Assembly: GCA_028713875.1 (NCBI GenBank)
Contig: JAQTNM010000064.1
Location: forward strand, 1 to 8,002
Length of the DNA stretch: 8,002 bases
Direction: 5' to 3'
Source: Candidatus Omnitrophota bacterium
Lineage (GTDB): Bacteria > Omnitrophota > Gorgyraeia > Gygaellales > Profunditerraquicolaceae
The translations under genes were made by a program, and so were the position numbers. This document shows positions 1 through 5,130 of this stretch, in pieces. Each line of letters starts with the position of its first letter. Positions within the stretch are counted from its first letter, which is position 1. The notes under the pieces were generated by a model, which saw only the letters and a program-made list of their open reading frames with translations, had not been told where the DNA came from and made no database searches.

Positions 1-1054
1 CTATACGGCAAGCCACTACGCCATCCCTGACGTCGCTGGCTGAAGGATGCCGCAGATGCTCGGACGGCGTAACATAACAGAGAAAATCTGCCCCGCAGCC
101 CGCTGCCAGGGCCCCTCCTATCGCCGAGCTGATATGGTCATAGCCCGGCGCCACATCCGTAACCAGCGGCCCCAGTACATAGAAAGGAGCCTGATGGCAG
201 ATAATCTTTTGAAGATGGACATTCTTTTTTATCTGGTCTAAAGGCACATGCCCCGGGCCTTCGATCATTACCTGGACGTTGCGCTTACGTGCCCGCAGCG
301 CAAGGCCGCCTAGAATTTTAAGTTCGGATATCTGTGCCGGATCAGTGGCATCTAAAACTGAGCCCGGCCTTAAGCCGTCGCCCAGGCTCAGGGTGACGTC
401 GTATTTATAGGCAATATCAAGTATCCGGTCAAAGTGCTCATAAAACGGGTTTTCTTTTTTATGCTGTTTTATCCAGGCCGCCAATATAGCTCCCCCGCGG
501 GAAACTATGCCTAAGGTCCTGCGGCTCTTTTTTAAAACCTCAAGGCTGGCGCGGGTCACCCCGGCATGAATGGTAAAAAAATCCACCCCTTCTTTTGCCT
601 GGGCCCCTAAAACATCCAGCATATCCCGGGAATCGAATGCCAGCAAGTCTCTTTTTCTTGCGTGTGCATTTACTGCTATTTCATAAACCGGGACAGTCCC
701 CACGGGTACCGTAGATACGTTTAATATTTTTTGCCTTATCCCGGCAATGTCCCCCCCCACGCTTAAATCCATTACCGCGTCCGCGCCGTGTTTAATGGCC
801 ACTTTCAACTTATTTAACTCAACTCCGATGCCTGATTTATCGGTAGAGGTGCCTATGTTCGCATTTACCTTGGTACGCAGGCCAAACCCTATGCCGCAGG
901 GTTTCCTAATACGGTGGTTTTTGTTTGCAGGTATAACTACGCGTCCCTGTCTGATATAATTGCGCAGTAAAACCGGACTTAAGCCCTCGCCGGAAGCGAT
1001 ATTTTTCATTAACGGGGTGGATATCTTCTTTTTTGCGTATTCTAGTTGTGTCAT
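1..1054 (-). CDS. thiC: Phosphomethylpyrimidine synthase ThiC (partial, C-terminus beyond left edge)
   Basis: ThiC is a radical-SAM enzyme that rearranges aminoimidazole ribotide into HMP-phosphate, the pyrimidine half of thiamine. The frame opens at ATG 1054-1052 and runs without a stop to the window edge, giving 351 residues. Family signatures seen: TPLM..IA..EGLS near residues 13-26, an NIGTS segment, DLSVGGD, VPVGTVPVYE, FFTIHAGVTR, VSRGG, MIEGPGHVP at about 263-271, and YVLGPLVTD followed by PGYDHISSAIGGA and DFLCYVTPSEHL at about 290-338. The C-terminal CxxCxxxxC iron-sulfur motif expected for the family would lie outside the window. The start is one base after the thiE stop and has no good Shine-Dalgarno site; a GGAA lies too far upstream. 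Translation is therefore probably coupled to thiE. There is no leader long enough for a TPP riboswitch. The short N-terminus fits the compact ThiC form of many anaerobes. The identification is firm. Confidence 0.96.
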   Translation of the reverse strand, partial: MTQLEYAKKKISTPLMKNIASGEGLSPVLLRNYIRQGRVVIPANKNHRIRKPCGIGFGLRTKVNANIGTSTDKSGIGVELNKLKVAIKHGADAVMDLSVGGDIAGIRQKILNVSTVPVGTVPVYEIAVNAHARKRDLLAFDSRDMLDVLGAQAKEGVDFFTIHAGVTRASLEVLKKSRRTLGIVSRGGAILAAWIKQHKKENPFYEHFDRILDIAYKYDVTLSLGDGLRPGSVLDATDPAQISELKILGGLALRARKRNVQVMIEGPGHVPLDQIKKNVHLQKIICHQAPFYVLGPLVTDVAPGYDHISSAIGGALAAGCGADFLCYVTPSEHLRHPSASDVRDGVVACRI

Positions 1055-1055
1055 T

Positions 1056-1700
1056 TTAATGCAATAAATTTGAGAGTTCCTTCGTGGAAAGAGAAACGTC
1101 TTTTCCGCCGCAGACGGCGCTGCAGACCGCAATTCTGTCCGCACCGTATGCGCGGACGCACGCCAGGTTATCTTCATTTAGCCCGCCCAGGACAAAAAAC
1201 GGTATCTCCACGCTCTTCCTTATTCTTCTAATCAGGCCTAAGCCCTTAGGATGCAATGCGGGCTTTGTGATGCTTCTGAATATAGGGCCTACGCCTATGT
1301 AATCTGCGCCTTGCTTTTGGGCACTCTTTGCCTGAGCAACGCTCCTGCAGGAGATCCCGATGATCTTATCCTTGCCCAATATACGCCTGGCTATGCCCAC
1401 GGAATGATCGTCCTGGCCAAGGTGCACGCCGTCGGCATCAGAGATCTTGGCGATATCGAGATAATCGTTGACTATAAATATTGTTTTTTTACCGGAGAGC
1501 TCCTTGCGGATAGCGTAAGCCGCCCTTAAGACCGACCCCCTGGCAGACTCCTTATCCCGCAGCTGGACCAAGTCGGCTCCTGAATCCGCGGCCTCTTTTA
1601 CAGTTACTGCCGGGGATCTGGCGGTACAGGCTTTTTTATCTATGATTACATAAAGGCGCGAGCCTCTTAATAATCTTTTTTTCGATTTCATAAATACCAT
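1056..1700 (-). CDS. thiE: Thiamine-phosphate synthase ThiE
   Basis: ThiE is a cytosolic TIM-barrel enzyme that joins HMP-PP and thiazole phosphate to make thiamine phosphate, releasing PPi. At 214 residues it has normal family length. Visible motifs are QLRDK (46-50), the VND strand (77-79), GVHLGQDD with Mg-binding acidic residues (91-98), GADYIGVGPIF (131-141) followed by TK (145-146), LGGLNEDN (171-178) and an IAVCSAV phosphate-binding end (190-196). Two in-frame ATGs are possible, at 1700 and 1691. An in-frame TAA lies two codons upstream of the first, and the conserved LYVIID starts at residue 16, so one of these must be used. Neither has a strong ribosome site. The gene therefore overlaps the thiD2 tail by 56-65 bases in a different frame. 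It could be the second half of a split ThiD2-ThiE fusion. Confidence 0.95.
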   Translation of the reverse strand: MVFMKSKKRLLRGSRLYVIIDKKACTARSPAVTVKEAADSGADLVQLRDKESARGSVLRAAYAIRKELSGKKTIFIVNDYLDIAKISDADGVHLGQDDHSVGIARRILGKDKIIGISCRSVAQAKSAQKQGADYIGVGPIFRSITKPALHPKGLGLIRRIRKSVEIPFFVLGGLNEDNLACVRAYGADRIAVCSAVCGGKDVSLSTKELSNLLH

Positions 1701-2082
1701 ATCTTATCTTTTTGAAGCCGGCTGCTGTCCTGGCATCGCCGAGTTTCGCAAACTCCTCCAACACCCTTAACGATTCCTTCACGCGCTGCATGTTAGCTAA
1801 AAAAATATCCCGGTAATCTTTACGGATAAGTTCAGCCCCAAGGTTGAACCTGCCTACGTCAGAGCGGCTCTGTCTTTTGCTTATCAGGGATTCCTTTGCG
1901 GGAAAACCGTCAAGCAGGGAATCAATCTTATGCCTTATCCTTTTAAGGCTGGCGGTAAAGCTGCGGCTGTTGAGGATAAAACGCGCTATTTCCTCGCAGA
2001 CCCTTAAACCCTCTTTGGCGCGGTTTATATTTGCGTCGAGAATGCGGTAAGCGTTAATCTGTCTTCCGAAACCTTTTCGCAA
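1636..2082 (-). CDS. thiD2: ThiD2-family HMP-phosphate kinase
   Basis: This protein belongs to the ThiD2 family, which occurs alone or as the N-terminal domain of some ThiE proteins. From the literature on the family, it phosphorylates HMP-P to HMP-PP without the free-HMP kinase activity of classical ThiD. The 148-residue protein has the signature YRILDANINRAKEGLRV (12-28) followed by EEIARF. A second similar block, ANMQRVKESLRVLEEFAKL (96-114), gives it an internal pseudo-repeat. It sits directly upstream of thiE and thiC, which fits the role. The start is TTG at 2082. An in-frame TAA lies three codons upstream and no other standard start precedes the conserved block, so TTG is the only standard choice. 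A non-standard ATT at codon 9, behind a weak GGAAGA, is the alternative. The gene overlaps the preceding adenylyltransferase gene by 29 bases. Confidence 0.88.
   Translation of the reverse strand: MRKGFGRQINAYRILDANINRAKEGLRVCEEIARFILNSRSFTASLKRIRHKIDSLLDGFPAKESLISKRQSRSDVGRFNLGAELIRKDYRDIFLANMQRVKESLRVLEEFAKLGDARTAAGFKKIRYGIYEIEKKIIKRLAPLCNHR
1652..1682 (-). other. A7 homopolymer and hairpin in the thiD2/thiE overlap
   Basis: A run of seven A (1682-1676) followed by G lies where the two frames overlap. In the thiD2 frame it forms an in-phase A AAA AAG heptamer at codons 134-136. Seven bases further on is a possible hairpin, AGAGGC-TCGC-GCCTTT (1667-1652), with a six-pair stem including one G-U pair. 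Loss of one A would join thiD2 to thiE as a single frame of about 341 residues. Whether any slippage occurs is unknown. Confidence 0.45.
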
Positions 2083-2569
2083 TTGTCTTTATCAAATTGG
2101 TGGTGGAGCGTCCGGGCTCAAGCTTGACCGTAGCAACCTTTCCGCCATGGCTTAAAACGAAATCCGCCCCCGCTATCTTCCCTATATTCCAGTCCGAGCC
2201 CTTTATCAGCACGTCCGGCTTAAGGGTCTTTATGATTTCCAACGGGGTATCCTGGTCAAACAAAATTACATAATCTACGCTCTCCAGCGCAGCGATTATC
2301 CTGAGCCTGTCTTTTTCTCCGAGGATGGGCCGGTCTTGCCCTTTTATTCTCCTGACCGAATCATCGCTGTTTAAACCCACTACCAGGATGTCGCCTTTTC
2401 TTTTGGCATCTTCCAGGTATTTCGTATGCCCGTAATGCAGAAGGTCAAAGCACCCGTTGGTAAATACGATCTTTTTCCGCCGGCTTTTTAGGCTGGAAAT
2501 TATTCTTTTGAGTTCCCGCAGGCCCTTTATTTTTGCTCCTGAAAAAGAGTCTGCTCTATGATCTCGCAT
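2054..2569 (-). CDS. rfaE2: RfaE2/HldE C-terminal-type D-glycero-beta-D-manno-heptose 1-phosphate adenylyltransferase
   Basis: This is a nucleotidyltransferase of the cytidylyltransferase-like fold. It adds AMP from ATP to heptose 1-phosphate to give ADP-heptose for lipopolysaccharide core or similar glycans. FTNGCFDLLHYGHTKYL (36-52) carries the HxGH catalytic motif (45-48). Further motifs are VVGLNSDDSVRRIKG (63-77), RPILGEKDR (80-88), DVLIKGSDW (119-127) and the closing GRSTTNLI (153-160). The ribokinase-like kinase domain of bifunctional HldE is absent, so this is the stand-alone form. The 171-residue reading uses ATG 2569, which overlaps gmhA by 43 bases and lacks a clear ribosome site. 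A strong AGGAG lies inside the frame, five bases before codon 14, an ATA. Starting there would give a 158-residue protein with the usual family N-terminus. The function is secure; the start is not. Confidence 0.92.
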   Translation of the reverse strand: MRDHRADSFSGAKIKGLRELKRIISSLKSRRKKIVFTNGCFDLLHYGHTKYLEDAKRKGDILVVGLNSDDSVRRIKGQDRPILGEKDRLRIIAALESVDYVILFDQDTPLEIIKTLKPDVLIKGSDWNIGKIAGADFVLSHGGKVATVKLEPGRSTTNLIKTIAKRFRKTD

Positions 2570-3105
2570 ACCGCATGGCCTATGGTTATATGCGCTTCCT
2601 GGATCCTGGCTGTAACGTTGGAAGGCACAAGCAATGAAACATCGGCAAGCTTGGCCAGGTCTCCCCCGTCGCCGCCGCTAAGCGCTATGGTCTTAAGCCC
2701 CATTTTTTTGGCCTGTTTTATGCCGCAGGCCACATTTTTGGCTTTGCCGCTGGTGGATATGCCAATGACCAGGTCGTTCTTGCCTGCCAATGCCTCAACC
2801 TGTTTTGCAAAGACAAACTCATAGCCGTAATCATTGGCTACGGCAGTCAAAATGGAAGTATTGGTAGTCAGGGCTATGGCAGGAAGACCCGCCCTGTCCT
2901 TCTTGAACCTGCCTACAAGTTCAGCAGCAATATGCTGGCTGTCGCTGGCTGAGCCGCCGTTGCCGAAGAGAATGACCTTGCCGCCCCTTTTAAGGCAATC
3001 TATGGCTAATTCCGTAATTTCCACGATCTGGCCCAAAGAGCTGCGTAATATCTCTTCTTTAACCTGGATACTCTCCAAAAAAATATCTCTTATTTTATCT
3101 CTCAT
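2527..3105 (-). CDS. gmhA: GmhA, D-sedoheptulose-7-phosphate isomerase (SIS domain)
   Basis: GmhA converts sedoheptulose 7-phosphate to D-glycero-D-manno-heptose 7-phosphate, the first committed step towards ADP-heptose, in the cytosol. The protein has 192 residues, the usual length for GmhA. It has the SIS fold signatures FGNGGSASDSQHIAAELVGRF (47-67), with His58 and Glu62 at the places of the E. coli metal and catalytic residues, and ISTSGKAKNV (116-125). RIQEAHITIGH (167-177) has Gln169 and His177 at the expected active-site positions. ATG 3105 has AAGGCGG a few bases upstream. The gene starts 16 bases after the phosphofructokinase stop and overlaps the heptose adenylyltransferase gene, which matches its pathway role. 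The match to GmhA is much better than to other SIS sugar isomerases such as KdsD, because it lacks CBS domains and has the GmhA C-terminal helix. Confidence 0.94.
   Translation of the reverse strand: MRDKIRDIFLESIQVKEEILRSSLGQIVEITELAIDCLKRGGKVILFGNGGSASDSQHIAAELVGRFKKDRAGLPAIALTTNTSILTAVANDYGYEFVFAKQVEALAGKNDLVIGISTSGKAKNVACGIKQAKKMGLKTIALSGGDGGDLAKLADVSLLVPSNVTARIQEAHITIGHAVCEIIEQTLFQEQK
2528..2540 (-). promoter_or_regulatory. Shine-Dalgarno AGGAG with candidate AUA start codon for the heptose adenylyltransferase
   Basis: The minus strand reads AGGAG (2540-2536), five spacer bases, then ATA (2530-2528) in frame with the adenylyltransferase. The ATA overlaps the gmhA stop TAA in the string ATAA, the same four-base overlap geometry as a classic ATGA junction. 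Starting here gives a protein beginning KGLRELKRII, as is usual for the family. The upstream ATG 2569 has no comparable site. That ATA is used as a start is an inference. Confidence 0.5.
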
Positions 3106-3121
3106 AATGACCGCCTTTCGG

Positions 3122-4153
3122 TTATCCGAAAAAGACCCTGGCGATATTGTATAATTCCGGATCGACGGTCTTCAGCGCCTTAACCGCCTCCTCCAGAGCT
3201 ACGTCGATAATTTTGTTCCCGGAAAGGGCCGCCATCCTGCCGAATTTCTTATTCGTTACCAGCTCCACTGCCTTTACCCCGAACCTGGTGCCCAGGACCC
3301 GGTCAAAAGCCGTTGGCGAGCCTCCGCGCTGGATATGACCCAGGACGCTGACCCTGGTTTCATAACCGGTGCGTTTTTCTATTTCCGCGGCCAGGTTCTC
3401 TCCGATACCTCCCAGCCTGACATGGCCAAAATCATCCAGTTTATGTTCCTGGGTAACAAAGGTGCCTTCTTTGAATTGCGCGCCCTCTGCCACAACCACA
3501 ATGCTGAATGTCTTCCCACGGGCATGCCTCTTTTTTATTATCGCGCATACTTCCTCTATATCAATGGGTATCTCCGGTATCAGGATCACATCTGCCCCTC
3601 CGGCTATGCCTGACTCAATGGCGATCCAGCCGGCATGCCTGCCCATCACTTCCGCTACGATAATACGGTGGTGGCTTTCCGCAGTAGTATGCAGCCTGTC
3701 GATGCATTCCATCGCCACATTAAGGGCGGTATCAAAACCGAAGGTATAATCCGTGCAGGAAAGATCGTTGTCTATTGTTTTCGGCACGCCTACTATATTG
3801 GGTATGCCGTCCTCGGTCAATTTGTAGGCGACACCCAGCGTATCTTCGCCTCCCGTAGCAATCAACGCATGCAGCCCCAGGTTCTTATAATTATCTTTTA
3901 ATTTTTGCAAGTCTCCCTGCTGTTTATAAGGATTAGTGCGGCTTGTGCCTAAAATTGTCCCGCCTTTAGGAAGTATCCCGGAAACCGAATTCAGGTCCAA
4001 GGGCATGGTATCATTTTCAATCAGACCCTTCCAACCATTCTTAATGCCCAGGACTTCGTAGCCCTCGCTTATCCCTTTTCTGACTACCGCCCTGATCACT
4101 GAATTCAAACCGGGGCAATCTCCGCCTCCGGTAAGCACTGCAATCCTTGCCAT
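3122..4153 (-). CDS. pfkA: 6-phosphofructokinase, probably pyrophosphate-dependent
   Basis: This enzyme phosphorylates fructose 6-phosphate to fructose 1,6-bisphosphate in glycolysis. The 343-residue protein has the full PFK-A fold: TGGGDCPGLN (8-17), GGTILGTSRTNPYK (64-77), GGEDTLGVA (101-109), VGVPKTIDND (121-130, catalytic Asp128), FGFDTA (138-143), EVMGRHAGW (168-176) and LGHIQRGG near residue 270. The donor-site residues are Asp104 and Lys125. In this family Gly at both sites marks ATP enzymes, while Asp104 with Lys marks pyrophosphate enzymes. The sequence closely resembles the Amycolatopsis methanolica PPi-PFK as I recall it. It is therefore probably a reversible, non-allosteric PPi-PFK, although automatic annotation would likely call it ATP-dependent. 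The start at ATG 4153 is supported by a perfect AAGGAGG about six bases upstream. The residue reading is direct; the donor choice is inferred. Confidence 0.93.
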   Translation of the reverse strand: MARIAVLTGGGDCPGLNSVIRAVVRKGISEGYEVLGIKNGWKGLIENDTMPLDLNSVSGILPKGGTILGTSRTNPYKQQGDLQKLKDNYKNLGLHALIATGGEDTLGVAYKLTEDGIPNIVGVPKTIDNDLSCTDYTFGFDTALNVAMECIDRLHTTAESHHRIIVAEVMGRHAGWIAIESGIAGGADVILIPEIPIDIEEVCAIIKKRHARGKTFSIVVVAEGAQFKEGTFVTQEHKLDDFGHVRLGGIGENLAAEIEKRTGYETRVSVLGHIQRGGSPTAFDRVLGTRFGVKAVELVTNKKFGRMAALSGNKIIDVALEEAVKALKTVDPELYNIARVFFG

Positions 4154-4155
4154 GT

Positions 4156-4166
4156 CTTTCCTCCTT
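4156..4166 (-). promoter_or_regulatory. Strong Shine-Dalgarno site for phosphofructokinase
   Basis: The minus strand reads AAGGAGG followed by a short spacer and ATG 4153. The motif overlaps the amaP stop codon (TAA then GGAGG). It is the strongest ribosome site in the window and suggests that the glycolytic enzyme is translated independently at a high rate, unlike the overlapped genes downstream. Confidence 0.8.
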
Positions 4167-4773
4167 ATGCGCTGCCGTATCCTGAGAAAGGAATACTCGC
4201 CTGTTCCTTATCGCCTTCTTTTCTTTTCCTGTCCTTTTCTTCAATCGCGGCGATTTTAGCGATATGAATCCTGACTACAATAGCCTCTTCCACGCCCAAT
4301 ACCTCCTGTATTTTGGACCTGGTGATATCCTGTAACCGGCTGGTTAATTCCGGGATGTTTGCCTCTGATTTCAAGGTGACCCTCAAATCCACTACGATCC
4401 CTTTCTTGGTAGCTATTACATCCGGCCTTAATTCCTTTATTTCGGGGATAATGCCCGCCAGCTTCCTGATAAGGTCTTCCACCGCAGAAAGCGCCACCGT
4501 CACCTCTCCGGAAGACGTGGCAAAGGCGATGGTTTTTTCCCGTTGAAAACGGTTTAAGATCAGCTGCGCAAAAGAAGAGCTGATCACCATCAGTAAAATC
4601 CCGGAAAGGACGATAATGACCTTGGCATAAAAACTATCGTGGATGGAAAGCAAAAGATTGTTGATGTCCTGCGGTTGTATCAGGCCGAGAGACAGGGCTA
4701 CCACAAATACGATCAATGCTAATCCGATAAAGATTATAAAGCTGGCGTAAAATAAAACCATGATAGCTCTCAT
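4165..4773 (-). CDS. amaP: AmaP-like Asp23/Gls24-family membrane anchor protein
   Basis: The 202-residue protein has two N-terminal hydrophobic segments, about residues 5-32 and 50-73, joined by a short polar loop. An Asp23-like alpha/beta domain follows at about 83-171 (with GEVTVALSAVEDLIRKL and KKGIVVDLRVTL), then a charged lysine- and glutamate-rich tail. This is the layout of AmaP, which in Staphylococcus anchors the soluble Asp23 protein to the membrane. The gene starts at the base right after the stop of the Asp23-family gene, with GGGGG about six bases upstream. This strongly suggests the two proteins are made together and interact. Their role outside Firmicutes is not established, and an envelope-stress role is an inference by analogy. 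Confidence 0.85.
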   Translation of the reverse strand: MRAIMVLFYASFIIFIGLALIVFVVALSLGLIQPQDINNLLLSIHDSFYAKVIIVLSGILLMVISSSFAQLILNRFQREKTIAFATSSGEVTVALSAVEDLIRKLAGIIPEIKELRPDVIATKKGIVVDLRVTLKSEANIPELTSRLQDITRSKIQEVLGVEEAIVVRIHIAKIAAIEEKDRKRKEGDKEQASIPFSGYGSA

Positions 4774-5130
4774 TTATTCCCCCTTTTCTATGCCCTGGAT
4801 ATTTATATTGATCTCTCTTAAAGACAGGTTCGTCATTTTTTCCAGCGCATTGCGCACGTTATCCTGGGCGCCGGCGGCTATTTCGGGGATGCTAAATCCG
4901 TATTTTACGACCAGGGGGATTTCAATCCTGACCTCGCCGTTCTTGTCGATATCCACCCGGATGGCTGAATTAGTTTTTTTCCCCAGAAGTGCCAGCATCC
5001 CGCTTTTAAAATCTTGACCTATGCGTTTTACGCCTTCGATTTCTGCCGCCGCTATCGCGGCGACAGAAACGATCACGTTCTTATGTATCCTGACGGTCCC
5101 CAAATCTGTATAGGATTCTTCTTTATTCAT
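4774..5130 (-). CDS. Asp23/Gls24 family envelope stress response protein
   Basis: This is a soluble 118-residue protein of the Asp23/Gls24 (formerly DUF322) family, with no signal peptide or membrane segment. The family signature is clear: LGTVRIHKNVIVSVAAIAAA (10-29), EIEGVKRI (30-37), the strand VRIEIPLVVKYGFSIPEIA (67-85) and a helix with QDNVRNALEKMT (89-100) before the closing strand INININIQGI-type end (106-114). ATG 5130 overlaps the accC stop by 8 bases, with AGGA just upstream, and its own stop abuts the amaP start. Members are often encoded beside accC and efp in Firmicutes. Function is known mainly as membrane-associated alkaline and envelope stress proteins held by AmaP. The family call is secure, the cellular role less so. 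Confidence 0.9.
   Translation of the reverse strand: MNKEESYTDLGTVRIHKNVIVSVAAIAAAEIEGVKRIGQDFKSGMLALLGKKTNSAIRVDIDKNGEVRIEIPLVVKYGFSIPEIAAGAQDNVRNALEKMTNLSLREININIQGIEKGE

Noticed and set aside
747..959. Small plus-strand frames inside the thiC region
   Set aside because: ThiC reads through the whole stretch on the minus strand with conserved motifs, so these are antisense shadows.
1055..1080. Possible TPP riboswitch before thiC
   Set aside because: Only one base separates thiE from thiC and the preceding sequence codes for the ThiE C-terminus, leaving no room for a leader.
1676..1682. A T7 run on the plus strand beside a GC-containing hairpin, resembling an intrinsic terminator
   Set aside because: It would terminate plus-strand transcription, where there are no genes, and the stem is only six pairs with a G-U. 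On the coding strand the A-run precedes the hairpin, the wrong order for a terminator.
4041..4244. A 67-residue minus-strand frame across the amaP/pfkA junction
   Set aside because: It overlaps the ends of two well-supported genes in another frame and has no domain or ribosome site of its own; it is a shadow frame.
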